Shown here: positions 29,310-38,632 of the stretch, piece after piece
Layout of the letters: every line of letters starts with the position of its first letter
How positions within the stretch are numbered: the stretch's first letter is position 1
Origin: Lederbergia wuyishanensis
GTDB lineage: Bacteria; Bacillota; Bacilli; Bacillales; Bacillaceae_C
NCBI RefSeq assembly: GCF_022900255.1
Contig: NZ_JALIRM010000001.1
Location: 1,116,001 to 1,180,000 of the forward strand
DNA: 64,000 bases
Direction: 5' to 3'
Program-made: the position numbers and the translations under genes
The notes under the pieces: model-generated
Told to the model about the DNA's origin: nothing
Database searches by the model: none
The model's input: only the letters and a program-made list of their open reading frames with translations

Positions 29310-29763
29310 AGCCACCAGAGCTTAAAACATCTACTTTATCGACAAATTCCAGTCTTCTTAAACTTACTAATAACTCTTCAATATCTCCGGACATATTAGT
29401 GATATCAAGAGATAAAGTGACGTTTGCTCTTCCTTGTAAGGGAATGGTTTGGTGAATTGTTAAAACGTTGCAGGAATTTGCCGCTACAGTACCAAGCAGC
29501 TTTGAAAGAGCACCTGGTTTATCCTCAAGGAAAAAAAATAGAGAGATTATTTTTTCTTTTACAACTAAATGAAATGGGAATACAGTATCTCTATATTTAT
29601 AAAAAGCACTTCGGCTTAAGTCTACTTGCTGAACCGCGTCCCAAACCGAATCTGATTTCCCACGTTCAATTAATTCCTTTGCTTCCAACGTTTTTTTCAT
29701 AGCTTCTGGGAGTACGTCTTCCCGCACTAAAAAAAACTTTTGATCGTATTCTTTTTTCCCCAC
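29308..29763 (-). CDS. pheB: ACT domain protein PheB
   Basis: 151 residues. The N-terminal half (about 1-70) holds [40 protein letters not shown], and the C-terminal half is an ACT domain ([33 protein letters not shown]). ACT domains bind amino acids. B. subtilis pheB lies between obg and pheA and is linked to phenylalanine metabolism or regulation, but its biochemical role is not settled. Here pheA does not follow. The start region has no strong ribosome site that I can see (AGGGAAGTG-like). Confidence 0.9.
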   Translation of the reverse strand: MGKKEYDQKFFLVREDVLPEAMKKTLEAKELIERGKSDSVWDAVQQVDLSRSAFYKYRDTVFPFHLVVKEKIISLFFFLEDKPGALSKLLGTVAANSCNVLTIHQTIPLQGRANVTLSLDITNMSGDIEELLVSLRRLEFVDKVDVLSSGG

Positions 29764-29783
29764 TTCCCTACCCCCCTATTCAT

Positions 29784-29911
29784 AAGAAAAGCGCACGTCG
29801 CGCAGCCTTTTAGGCGACAAGCAAATGTTCTGATCCATCGAAACTCGCTTTTGACTTTTAGTAAGTCAATTTTTGACCTTGAGCAGATAGCGCCTGTCGC
29901 TAGATAACAAA
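29784..29911. repeat. Degenerate Bacillus-type intergenic repeat element
   Basis: Read on the minus strand, the sequence goes from TTATCTAGCGACAGGCGCT through GAGTTTCGATGGATCAGAACATTTGCTTGTCGCC to GCGACGTGCGCTTTTC. It resembles a repeat scattered in many Bacillus genomes (TCTAGC...GCGCC...GGATCAGAACATCTGCTTGTCG...GCGCTTGCGCTTTTC), as I remember it. It holds short palindromes such as TAGCGCCTGTCGCTA (29888-29902) and sits between pheB and obg. Confidence 0.5.
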
Positions 29912-29961
29912 AGCCAAATATAAGCGTTATGAAATATTATATTTTTTATCTGTCAAGAAAA

Positions 29962-31254
29962 CTAATCTACAAATTCAAATTCGAATTCCAGCAGACGAAT
30001 AGTATCTCCATCTTTTGCTCCTCGCAAGCGAAGTGCATCATCTACACCCAGACCTCTTAATTGACGAGCAAATCTTCTTACTGATTCGTCCCTTGAAAAA
30101 TCCGTCATTTTAAATAAACGCTCGATTTGGGCTCCACTAATAACAAATGTACCATCTGGATCTCTTGAAATTGAAAATTCGTCATGAGGTTTTTCATGTT
30201 TATACATAACCCTGTTGACTGTATCATCTTCATCTATTATTTCATGAAGAGGAAATTCTGGCGTATTCTCGATTTGATCTGCAATTTCAAATAACAACTC
30301 TCTTAGACCTTGTCTAGTAATGGCTGATATTGGAAAAATTGGGTAATCTTCTTTAAGCTTTTGCTTAAATACTTCTAAATTTTCTTCTGCTTCGGGCATA
30401 TCCATTTTATTGGCAACAATTATCTGTGGTCTTTCCAATAATCGAAGGTTATATTCTTTAAGCTCTTGATTGATAGTACAATAATCCTCATAAGGGTCTC
30501 TACCTTCCATTCCAGACATATCTAGTACATGTACAATGACCCTTGTCCTCTCAATATGACGTAAAAATTGGTGACCAAGTCCAATTCCTTCATGAGCACC
30601 TTCTATTAAACCAGGAAGGTCAGCCATGACGAAACTTCTCCCATCTTCAGTTTCAACAACCCCTAGATTTGGAACTATGGTAGTAAAGTGATATTCGGCT
30701 ATTTTCGGCTTGGCTGCGGAAACAACCGAAAGGAGAGTAGACTTACCGACGCTCGGAAAACCTACAAGTCCAACATCAGCCAAAACTTTCAGTTCTAGAA
30801 TAATATTTCTTTCTTGTCCCGGTTCTCCATTTTCAGCAACTTCAGGAGCTGGATTTGCCGGAGTCGCGAAACGAATATTTCCACGTCCCCCTCTCCCACC
30901 TTTTGCTATAACTGCTTGCTGTCCATGATTAACTAAATCAGCAATGATTTCTTCCGTATCTTCATCCGTGACTACTGTTCCCGGCGGAACCTTCACAATC
31001 ATATCTGCTGCCCCGCGCCCATGCTGGCTTTTAGACATTCCATGTTCACCACGAGGTGCTTTAAAATGGCGCTGGTATCTAAAATCCATCAACGTTCGTA
31101 ATCCTTCGTCCACTTCAAAAATAACACTGGCTCCTTTACCGCCATCTCCACCGGCTGGTCCGCCCATCGGGACATATTTTTCACGACGAAAAGCAACCAT
31201 TCCATTTCCGCCGTCTCCGCCTTTAACGTATATCTTCACCTGATCTACAAACAT
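29962..31254 (-). CDS. obg: GTPase Obg
   Basis: 430 residues, the normal Bacillus size. An N-terminal glycine-rich Obg fold (1-158, [22 protein letters not shown]...) is followed by the G domain: G1 [10 protein letters not shown]2 region, G3 [20 protein letters not shown], and SAIT. A C-terminal OCT domain ends the chain. Obg is an essential ribosome-associated GTPase that in Bacillus also connects to sigma-B activation and sporulation. It follows spo0B by 30 bases, the known spo0B-obg operon. Confidence 0.98.
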   Translation of the reverse strand: MFVDQVKIYVKGGDGGNGMVAFRREKYVPMGGPAGGDGGKGASVIFEVDEGLRTLMDFRYQRHFKAPRGEHGMSKSQHGRGAADMIVKVPPGTVVTDEDTEEIIADLVNHGQQAVIAKGGRGGRGNIRFATPANPAPEVAENGEPGQERNIILELKVLADVGLVGFPSVGKSTLLSVVSAAKPKIAEYHFTTIVPNLGVVETEDGRSFVMADLPGLIEGAHEGIGLGHQFLRHIERTRVIVHVLDMSGMEGRDPYEDYCTINQELKEYNLRLLERPQIIVANKMDMPEAEENLEVFKQKLKEDYPIFPISAITRQGLRELLFEIADQIENTPEFPLHEIIDEDDTVNRVMYKHEKPHDEFSISRDPDGTFVISGAQIERLFKMTDFSRDESVRRFARQLRGLGVDDALRLRGAKDGDTIRLLEFEFEFVD

Positions 31255-31283
31255 AAATCTAACACTCCAATCTAAACGTCCAA

Positions 31284-31808
31284 TTAGAAAAACACATCTA
31301 TTACCATTTCCGAATCCGTTATTTCTTGAATATTAACGTCATTTGGGAAACTCTTTTCTTCTTTTAACCATCCAATTATATCGGACGAATTTTCAAAAGA
31401 CCCATTGAAATGAAACTGAAAATAAATTTGAGCATCACGTTGTTCTATTGTAATATACAAATGATTTTCAAAGAGAGGGTTAGCGCAACGATTAAGCTCA
31501 TCAAAAAAACTCCGAGTCCAATTTGTCAAGGCTATATCATCTATATAATCTGTCCGAATATTATCCAATATTTCATATTCAATTTTAAAAGCATATTTCC
31601 CCCAATTATGTGTTAATAACATAGCAGCAAATTGAGGCAGTTTCATATTTGTTAATCTTGCTTCGTTCTGTGTATCCAAAATAATTTCATTTATAACACG
31701 TTCGGCTTGATCGAGCTTCCCAAGTGAAATGTAAGCTTTAATTAACTGAATCCTATTTAACCAATCATGTCGAGTATTCTGAATCACATTTAATATATCA
31801 CTCATCAT
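31284..31808 (-). CDS. spo0B: Sporulation initiation phosphotransferase B (Spo0B)
   Basis: 174 residues. The four-helix-bundle phosphotransferase motif is [20 protein letters not shown], in which His14 is the expected phospho-acceptor. The C-terminal half is the degenerate ATPase-like domain of Spo0B. It carries phosphate between Spo0F and Spo0A in the sporulation phosphorelay. Two adjacent ATG codons (31808 and 31805) follow GAGAGG; the exact one is uncertain. First gene before obg, with its own extended -10 promoter and a terminator upstream after rpmA. Confidence 0.92.
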   Translation of the reverse strand: MMSDILNVIQNTRHDWLNRIQLIKAYISLGKLDQAERVINEIILDTQNEARLTNMKLPQFAAMLLTHNWGKYAFKIEYEILDNIRTDYIDDIALTNWTRSFFDELNRCANPLFENHLYITIEQRDAQIYFQFHFNGSFENSSDIIGWLKEEKSFPNDVNIQEITDSEMVIDVFF

Positions 31809-31842
31809 TATTTCCTCTCTGTCCAACTTCAATCGTTATTAT

Positions 31843-31851
31843 AGTATAACA
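31843..31851 (-). promoter_or_regulatory. Extended -10 promoter of spo0B-obg
   Basis: The minus strand reads TGTTATACT (TGnTATACT extended -10), about 35 bases before the spo0B start. No good -35 is visible 17 bases upstream. Confidence 0.45.
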
Positions 31852-32057
31852 GATATTGCCATGTGAGGAAGTATTTTTAGAAGCACCTTGTAAGAAAAGT
31901 GCAATAGTCTGATACATTTTGCAAATAAATGTTCTTATTAATAAAATCTATTTTCACTTTTAATTCTTTAAATTTTAAGTGAAAGCCAATAGCTCATGAA
32001 GTCTAAAAGTAAAATCAAGAATATTGTTCTTATATCATTACTTGTAAAAAAGAGAAA

Positions 32058-32087
32058 AAGCCCTAACCCGTTTAAGGTTAGAGCTTT
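32058..32087 (-). terminator. Terminator of the rplU-prp-rpmA operon
   Basis: On the minus strand AAAGCTCTAACC pairs with GGTTAGGGCTTT (one mismatch), followed by TTCTCTTTTTT. It separates rpmA from spo0B. Nothing else is seen in 31852-32057. Confidence 0.8.
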
Positions 32088-32101
32088 GTTTTCTAGCTAC
32101 A

Positions 32102-32732
<631 letters not shown>

Positions 32733-32744
32733 AAGACAGCCGCC

Positions 32745-33053
32745 TTATGCGTTGATTTTTTCAACGACAACTTTTGTGTATGGCTGACGATGACCTTGTT
32801 TTTTGTGGTAGTTTTTCTTTGACTTGTATTTGAATACAACGATTTTTTTCGCACGGCCTTGTTTTTCAACTTTAGCTGTAACTGTTGCACCTTCTACAAA
32901 TGGGCTACCTACTTTTACGTTTTCGCCGCCTACAAAAAGAACTTTGTCAAAAGTGAATGTTTCACCTTCAGTGACATCCAACTTTTCAATGTAGATTGCT
33001 TGGCCTTCTTCAACTTTTAATTGTTTTCCACCAGTTTCAATGATTGCGTACAC
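32745..33053 (-). CDS. rplU: 50S ribosomal protein L21
   Basis: 102 residues. The sequence begins [18 protein letters not shown] and ends [25 protein letters not shown], both L21 signatures. It binds 23S rRNA. GTG 33053 follows AAGGAGG at 8 bases, giving the same length as the B. subtilis protein; an ATG at 33062 is too close to the site. It is preceded by a structured leader and a strong promoter. Confidence 0.98.
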   Translation of the reverse strand: MYAIIETGGKQLKVEEGQAIYIEKLDVTEGETFTFDKVLFVGGENVKVGSPFVEGATVTAKVEKQGRAKKIVVFKYKSKKNYHKKQGHRQPYTKVVVEKINA

Positions 33054-33063
33054 GAACTGCACC

Positions 33064-33196
33064 TCCTTAATAGACTAAGACTCGCCAGATTCAGGTGTTT
33101 TATTAGTCAAATCCTATAAATTGGTGATTTGACATAATAAAAATCTTATGTACCTGTGCTGAGCGGTTGTAGCACGGGTGCTACAAACTAACATGA
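33064..33196 (-). promoter_or_regulatory. L21 ribosomal protein leader (autoregulatory 5' UTR)
   Basis: The transcript leader has a perfect hairpin GTAGCACCCGTGCTAC near its 5' end, then GTCAAATCACC...GGATTTGAC, and ends with the rplU ribosome site. The position and hairpin layout fit the Rfam L21 leader class known in Bacillus, thought to sense L21 or a partner. The detailed fold was not computed. Confidence 0.65.
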
Positions 33197-33198
33197 AA

Positions 33199-33227
33199 AT
33201 ACTATCATATGCGGATATGCATGTCAA
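33199..33227 (-). promoter_or_regulatory. Sigma-A promoter of rplU-prp-rpmA
   Basis: TTGACA (33222-33227) and TAGTAT (33199-33204) are 17 bases apart on the minus strand. No further gene or signal is evident in 33228-33404. Confidence 0.85.
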
Positions 33228-33404
33228 CAGCTTTCGATTTTAGATTTGCCGATTTACCCTAGTTTGACACGAATCTTTATCATCTAGGAGACCATCTTTT
33301 TTGTCAATTTTGAAGAATAGGTCTTGAGATTTTACAAATAGTTTGCGTTAGTAAGCGAGGTTGTAGAAGGCACCTATCCAAAAATCCTTTTATAAAATGA
33401 TTCA

Positions 33405-34388
33405 CTATGCCATTATCAGAGCCTTTTCCTTTGTTATCTCCCATTTCAACTCTTTCCCAGCTACAAATCTCTTTAACTCCTCCAGCATGTACGCTCCCAT
33501 GCGATGGCATTCTCCCGACATGGATCCTGCGATATGCGGTGTTAATATAACATTATCTAAAGTATAAAGTAGAGAACCTTCTATTGGCGGCTCGGGATAC
33601 GTAACATCAAGAATAGCGAAAAGATCAGGTCGTGTTTTTAGAACATCGATCATTTCCGGTTCATTAACAATTGCACCTCTTGAGGTGTTGATGAAGGTCG
33701 CATTTTGCTTCATGGAGGATAAAAGCTCGCCATTAATTAAGCCTTCCGTTTCTTTTAACCAAGGTGTATGTACAGAGACGACATCTGAGTGTCTGAAAAC
33801 TTCTTCGAGGCTGCATAGTTCTAAATTTAATTTTTCTGCTTCTTTTTGTGATATATAAGGATCATACGCAATAACACGGACATCAAATGGCTTCAACAGT
33901 TCACATACTTTTTTCCCAATCATTCCAAGGGATACGATTCCAACCGTTGTACCATATGCGCCTGGAACATCTACCCTATTAACATGATTCTGTTGTTTCT
34001 TCGATTGAATGACAAAATACCATCCACGTTTTAACGAGAATAAAATTTGGGAAAGTGTAAATTCCACCACAGGCTCGGCATTAGCAGCATAAGCACTTGT
34101 CATTTTAATGTTACGCTCCCAAAATTCATCCGTTACTATGGATTTAACAGAGCCCGCCCCATAGAAAACAGCTTTTAAGTTGGGAGCTGCAGATAATAAT
34201 TCATTGTCAAAAATTGGTGATCCCCAACCAGTGAAAATAACATCAGCATTTTTTAATAAAGTTATGTTTTGCCTAATTGTTAGCCTCGTTTGAGGTGGGG
34301 CGTAAATATTAACTAGCTTTCCAATCTCTTCATATGTACTTCCATAAATTAAGTCAAAGTCATCTAAAATATATAATCCTTGAAGCAC
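33405..34388 (-). CDS. D-2-hydroxyacid dehydrogenase family protein
   Basis: 327 residues. An NAD-binding Rossmann domain with VGIVSLGMIGKKVCELL is inserted in the catalytic domain, as in all members. The catalytic triad is visible: Arg in INTSRGAIVNE, Glu in DVTYPEPPIEG and His in LTPHIAGSMSG. The family reduces 2-keto acids or oxidises D-2-hydroxyacids with NAD(P)H; the substrate here is unknown. GTG 34388 follows AAGGAATTGGA and gives an N terminus (LQGLYILDDFDLIYG) like that of relatives; the open frame continues further upstream but overlaps the previous gene. Last gene of a four-gene catabolic operon. Confidence 0.88.
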   Translation of the reverse strand: MLQGLYILDDFDLIYGSTYEEIGKLVNIYAPPQTRLTIRQNITLLKNADVIFTGWGSPIFDNELLSAAPNLKAVFYGAGSVKSIVTDEFWERNIKMTSAYAANAEPVVEFTLSQILFSLKRGWYFVIQSKKQQNHVNRVDVPGAYGTTVGIVSLGMIGKKVCELLKPFDVRVIAYDPYISQKEAEKLNLELCSLEEVFRHSDVVSVHTPWLKETEGLINGELLSSMKQNATFINTSRGAIVNEPEMIDVLKTRPDLFAILDVTYPEPPIEGSLLYTLDNVILTPHIAGSMSGECHRMGAYMLEELKRFVAGKELKWEITKEKALIMA

Positions 34389-34453
34389 TCCAATTCCTTC
34401 TTTCGTTAAGTAAATGGAACTAAGGGAGAAGGAATGTTCCCTCTCCCATTTTT

Positions 34454-35275
34454 TTAAACATGCTGTATATAACGTTCTTTCATTAATGCCAATACTTCGT
34501 CCCCTGGTGTATCCCATATTTGTTGGTTGAAAATTTCGACCTCAATTGGTCCATTGTAACCAGCTTCCTCAACAGCCAAGCGAATCGGACGTAGATTAAT
34601 GACTCCATCTCCCATCATCCCCCGACCCATTAAAAGGTCTGGTGTCGGCACAATCCAGTCTGAAACATGATATCCGAGTATCCGTCCTTTTGCTCGTGTA
34701 ATTTGTCGGAATAAATCTGGATCCCACCAAACATGAAACACATCAACGATGACTCCCACTTCATCGGGTGCATACTGATCAGCAATATCATTAGCGTGAG
34801 CCAAAGAAACGATTACAGATCTCTCAGCTGCATACATCGGATGCAAGGGTTCAATTCCTAGCTTTACTCCACGCTCTTTGGCATAAGGAACTAGTTGTTC
34901 AATCCCATCAGCTACCATTTTTCTCGCGGCGACTAAATCTTTGTCGGGTGCCGGTCCACACACTAAAACTAAAACATCTGTACCTAGTTCTGCCGCCTCA
35001 TCAATTGCTCTCCGATTATCATCTATTCGCTTCTGACGTTCTAATTCTGTTGCTGCAGGGAACATACCTCCACGGCAAATACTAGATACTTTGATGCCAG
35101 CATCTTGAATGATTCTCTTACTATCTTTTAGACCAATCTCTTCAATTTTATGACGCCAAAGCGCAATCCAAGGTACTTCTGCTCTTAGACATCCATCAAC
35201 GGCTTCTTTCAAACTCCATTTATCGGTTGTAATTTGATTTAAACTTAATCGATCAATTGATTGCAATTGGGTCAT
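34454..35275 (-). CDS. Sugar phosphate isomerase/epimerase family protein (TIM barrel)
   Basis: 273 residues, AP endonuclease 2-type TIM barrel. Likely metal ligands are Glu in GVKLGIEPLHPMY, Asp/His in VIVDVFHVWWD, His in GYHVSDW and Glu in GPIEVEIFN. The family covers xylose-isomerase-like, IolE/IolI, and 3-keto-sugar eliminase or hydratase-like enzymes. The reaction cannot be fixed from sequence. The start has AGGAGG 8 bases upstream. Thirteen bases after the DUF993 gene. Confidence 0.88.
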   Translation of the reverse strand: MTQLQSIDRLSLNQITTDKWSLKEAVDGCLRAEVPWIALWRHKIEEIGLKDSKRIIQDAGIKVSSICRGGMFPAATELERQKRIDDNRRAIDEAAELGTDVLVLVCGPAPDKDLVAARKMVADGIEQLVPYAKERGVKLGIEPLHPMYAAERSVIVSLAHANDIADQYAPDEVGVIVDVFHVWWDPDLFRQITRAKGRILGYHVSDWIVPTPDLLMGRGMMGDGVINLRPIRLAVEEAGYNGPIEVEIFNQQIWDTPGDEVLALMKERYIQHV

Positions 35276-35287
35276 GATTACTTCCTC

Positions 35288-36448
35288 CTAGACAATTCCG
35301 GAAAGTTCCATTACAAGCTTCATTCTTCTTGCTGCAAGTTCTGGATCCACTAATAAACCTGCTTTGTCAGCCAAAACGAAAATTTCAGAAAGATGGATTA
35401 AAGACCGCGAACCTTCCGCTCCCCCAATCATCCGAAAATGCGATTGATGACCATTTAAATAGGCCATAAATACTATTCCGGTTTTATAGGCATATGTAGG
35501 TGCTTGAAAGATATGCCTAGAGAGAGGAATGGTTTTTTCCAAAATAGAATGGTATTTTTCAAGATTTCCTTTATCAAGTTCATGAAGAGCATTAGACGCA
35601 GCAGGTGCAATCGCATCAAAAATCCCTAATAAAGCGTCACTATAGCCGTGTTCATCACCTTGTATCAATTCCGCGTAATTAAAATCATCACCCGTGTACA
35701 TTCTTACACCTTTTGGCAGTTTCCTTCGCATCGTAATTTCTTTCTCAGCGTCCAAGAGAGATATTTTAATTCCATCAATTTTATCAGCGTTTTTTTCGAT
35801 AATACGAAGACAAACATCCATCGCCTGATCCAAATCTTTATTACCCCAATATCCAGCTAAAGCAGGATCGAACATATCTCCAAGCCAATGCAAGATTACA
35901 GGTTTTGATACACTTTGTAATAGATGTCCATATACTCGTTCATAATCTTCCGGCCCTTGCGCTACCGCCGCAAGTGCTCTACTCGCCATTAAAATAATTT
36001 GACCGCCAGCCGATTCAACAAATTCACATTGTTCTTCATAAGCGGCAATACAATCTTCAATCGTAACATCTTTCCCTGGTACTAAATGGTCAGTTCCCGC
36101 TCCACAGGCAATTCGCCCACCAACAGCATTTGCCTCTCGAACTGATCTTAAAATTAGCTCTTTTGCCATTTCCCAATTTAATCCCATTCCTCTTTGGGCA
36201 GTATCCATTGCCTCCGCTATGGACATTCCTAGAGACCAAAGATGGCGCCTATAAGCCAATGTACTTTCCCAGTCAATTTGGGCAGAGTTAAGTGGATCTG
36301 TGTTAGCAAGCGGATCTGATACGACATGAGCCGCGGAAAACGCCACTCTACTAAGAAAGGGTGTCTTTGGAACTTCTAATGGAGATGCTAGGCTTGTTTC
36401 GTAAGTGTATATAGAACCATCTGCTCTTGGTAATTTTAAAGAAACCAT
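35288..36448 (-). CDS. DUF993 protein, dihydrodipicolinate-synthase-like
   Basis: 386 residues. It matches the DUF993 family, distantly related to the DapA aldolase superfamily: AFSAAHVVSDPLA near the start, AQRGMGLNWEMAKELI, RIACGAGTDHL, and the KPVILHWLGDMFDP and DGIKISLLDAEKEI strands, where the Lys of KIS is in the place of the Schiff-base Lys. A lyase/aldolase reaction is therefore possible but unproven. It is between the Gfo/Idh/MocA gene (12 bases) and the TIM-barrel gene. GGGGGAG precedes the ATG. Confidence 0.85.
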   Translation of the reverse strand: MVSLKLPRADGSIYTYETSLASPLEVPKTPFLSRVAFSAAHVVSDPLANTDPLNSAQIDWESTLAYRRHLWSLGMSIAEAMDTAQRGMGLNWEMAKELILRSVREANAVGGRIACGAGTDHLVPGKDVTIEDCIAAYEEQCEFVESAGGQIILMASRALAAVAQGPEDYERVYGHLLQSVSKPVILHWLGDMFDPALAGYWGNKDLDQAMDVCLRIIEKNADKIDGIKISLLDAEKEITMRRKLPKGVRMYTGDDFNYAELIQGDEHGYSDALLGIFDAIAPAASNALHELDKGNLEKYHSILEKTIPLSRHIFQAPTYAYKTGIVFMAYLNGHQSHFRMIGGAEGSRSLIHLSEIFVLADKAGLLVDPELAARRMKLVMELSGIV

Positions 36449-36460
36449 TCCATCTCCCCC

Positions 36461-37609
36461 TTAAATCGTTAAGTTTGGTACTCCAATCCAACGGCGTTCA
36501 GCTGATGATTGAAGTCCTAGGTCGGATAATTGTGTTCCTTTCGCTCCCTCTAGTAAATCCCAAGGAAATGGCTCGTCCGCAACCAAATGTTTCAAAAAGT
36601 ACTCCCATTGAATTTTAAAAGCGTTTTCGAATACTTGATTGTTTGGTACTTCACTCCATTGTTCCGAAAAATTAAATGGATTTTCAATATCTGGATTCCA
36701 AACAGGCTTCGGTGTATTGACACGATGCTGCACTTTACACTCTCGTAAGCCTGCAACTGCGCTGCCTTCTGTACCGTCAACCTGAATCGTTAGTAAATCG
36801 TCACGATTCACTCTTACTGCCCATGAGGAGTTTACTTGAGCAATTATTCCTCCTTCTAATTCAAATGTCGCATAAGCAGCATCATCTGCTGTACATTCAT
36901 ATTCATTTCCATTTTCATCAACACGCTTCGGTATATGTGTCGTAGCAAAGCTAGATACCGCTTTCACACTTCCAAAAAGATTGTCCAGAACATAACGCCA
37001 ATGAGCGAACATATCACTTACCATTCCGCCGCCATCTTCTTTCCGATAATTCCAAGAAGGTCGTTGAGCTTCTTGCCAATCACCTTCAAACACCCAATAT
37101 CCAAATTCCATACGAATGGATAAAATTCTTCCGAAAAAGCCCGAATCTATTAATCTCTTTAATTTTAGAAGGCCGGGCAAAAATAATTTATCTTGAACAA
37201 CACCATTTTTGACTCCAGCTTCTTTTGCTAATTTTGCTAATTCAAGTGCATCCTCAAGACTAGTAGCTGTTGGTTTTTCACAATAAATATGTTTGCCTGC
37301 CGCGATTGCCTTCTTAATACTCTCTGCACGACGGACCGTCGTTTGTGCGTCAAAGTAAACTTCATCATCAGAATTGGCAAGACATTGATCAAGGTCAGTA
37401 CTCCAACGCTCAATGTTATACGCTTTCGCCAGAGCATGTAATTTTTCTTCATTTCTACCAACTAAAATAGGGTCAGGAAAAATGGTATCACCATTAGCCA
37501 GTTTAACTCCCCCCTGTTCCCTGATAGCAACAATTGAACGTATGAGATGTTGATTCGTTCCCATTCTTCCTGTTACACCATTCATAATAATACCGACTTT
37601 ATGTTCCAC
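36461..37609 (-). CDS. Gfo/Idh/MocA family oxidoreductase
   Basis: 382 residues. An N-terminal Rossmann fold (VGIIMNGVTGRMGTNQH) is followed by the EKP signature (YCEKPTATSLEDALELAKLAKEAGV) and the C-terminal dimer/substrate domain (DGGGMVSDMFAHWRYVLDNLFG, where Asp and His are catalytic positions of the family). Such enzymes oxidise or reduce sugars or 3-keto-glycosides with NAD(P). The substrate is not deducible. GTG start at 37609 follows AAGGGA. It is the first gene of the operon and divergent from an AraC regulator. Confidence 0.9.
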   Translation of the reverse strand: MEHKVGIIMNGVTGRMGTNQHLIRSIVAIREQGGVKLANGDTIFPDPILVGRNEEKLHALAKAYNIERWSTDLDQCLANSDDEVYFDAQTTVRRAESIKKAIAAGKHIYCEKPTATSLEDALELAKLAKEAGVKNGVVQDKLFLPGLLKLKRLIDSGFFGRILSIRMEFGYWVFEGDWQEAQRPSWNYRKEDGGGMVSDMFAHWRYVLDNLFGSVKAVSSFATTHIPKRVDENGNEYECTADDAAYATFELEGGIIAQVNSSWAVRVNRDDLLTIQVDGTEGSAVAGLRECKVQHRVNTPKPVWNPDIENPFNFSEQWSEVPNNQVFENAFKIQWEYFLKHLVADEPFPWDLLEGAKGTQLSDLGLQSSAERRWIGVPNLTI

Positions 37610-37700
37610 TTATTAATCCCTTCTTCCTTATCTGTCATACTAGTATTTTATAAGTTAAAAACACTATAGTCTTACGAATATTAGAATTCCTTTCTCAATA

Positions 37701-37729
37701 TTGGAACCGTTTTTAATATCTGATACACT
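37701..37729 (+). promoter_or_regulatory. Promoter of the AraC-family gene
   Basis: TTGGAA (37701-37706) and TACACT (37724-37729) with a 17-base spacer. The 150-base divergent region also holds an AATATT-rich stretch at 37675-37705 that could be an operator. Confidence 0.4.
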
Positions 37730-37764
37730 TTAATATGTAGAGAAAAAGAATGGGAGAGAATACG

Positions 37765-38601
37765 ATGACGTTGAAGGAAATACAACTACCTCAATACGGT
37801 ACTTATCTGTACGAAAGCAGACATAAAGAAGGAGATATCATTCATGTCCACCACCACACCATCCATCAAATTCTTTACGCGATTGAAGGAGAAGGGAAAA
37901 TTTCCATTGATGGGCATGAATATAAAATAACACAGGATCAATCCGCCTTCATTGCCCCACATTCTCAACATTCGATTTACTCTCAGTCTAGCTTAACATT
38001 ACTAGTATTAGCATTTAATATTGGAACTCTAGAGTTTTTTGATGGGAATGAACTGAAAAACCCTATCTTTCAACAATCCCGATTTGTCCAACCCGATCTA
38101 ATAGCCAGCAGCGAATTGCGACAGCATTTAAGAAAAATGCTTTACGAACAATCCAGTGAAAATCCATTTTCAAAATGGGCTTTGAAAATTCATTTGCTCA
38201 ATATACTACTTACAATGACCCGACTGGGAGAAAAAACTCAATATCAAGATGCCAATAGTTTGCGAATAGAAAAAATAAAAAAATACATCGACACTCATTA
38301 TTACGATCCTCTAACATCAAAAGATATTGCTGCAAAACTAGGGATAAGTTCTCGTTATATCAATTCCATTTTTAAAGACTATTATCATAAAACTCCTATA
38401 CAATACTTAACAGAAGTTCGAATCGAAAGAGCTAAGGAATTATTATCTGAAACGGATAAAGAAATTATCACAATTTGTTTCGAAGTAGGATATGAGACGC
38501 TTTCAACTTTTTATCGAGCGTTTAAAAATACGATGAGTATGTCCCCGAATCAGTATCGAAATATGGTAATGAAGCAAAGTGAGTTGCAGCCCGTTGAATA
38601 G
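37765..38601 (+). CDS. AraC-family transcriptional regulator with cupin sensor domain
   Basis: 278 residues. An N-terminal cupin (HVHHHTIHQILYAIEGEGKISIDGHEY) senses a ligand. Two C-terminal helix-turn-helix motifs occupy about 180-275 (DPLTSKDIAAKLGISSRYINSIFKDYYHKTPIQYL... and ITICFEVGYETLSTFYRAFKN). It is divergent from the four-gene operon and convergent with the fucosidase gene, so it probably controls the operon. ATG 37765 has GGGAGAG 6 bases upstream; ATG 37750 has a weaker site. Confidence 0.9.
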   Translation: MTLKEIQLPQYGTYLYESRHKEGDIIHVHHHTIHQILYAIEGEGKISIDGHEYKITQDQSAFIAPHSQHSIYSQSSLTLLVLAFNIGTLEFFDGNELKNPIFQQSRFVQPDLIASSELRQHLRKMLYEQSSENPFSKWALKIHLLNILLTMTRLGEKTQYQDANSLRIEKIKKYIDTHYYDPLTSKDIAAKLGISSRYINSIFKDYYHKTPIQYLTEVRIERAKELLSETDKEIITICFEVGYETLSTFYRAFKNTMSMSPNQYRNMVMKQSELQPVE

Positions 38602-38632
38602 AGAGTGCTGAAAATGGCAGTCTCTTTTGTTA
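38600..38632 (+). terminator. Terminator of the AraC gene
   Basis: AGAGAGTGC and GCAGTCTCT pair around TGAAAATG (one G-G mismatch), followed by TTTTGTT on the plus strand. It ends next to the fucosidase stop. Confidence 0.5.
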
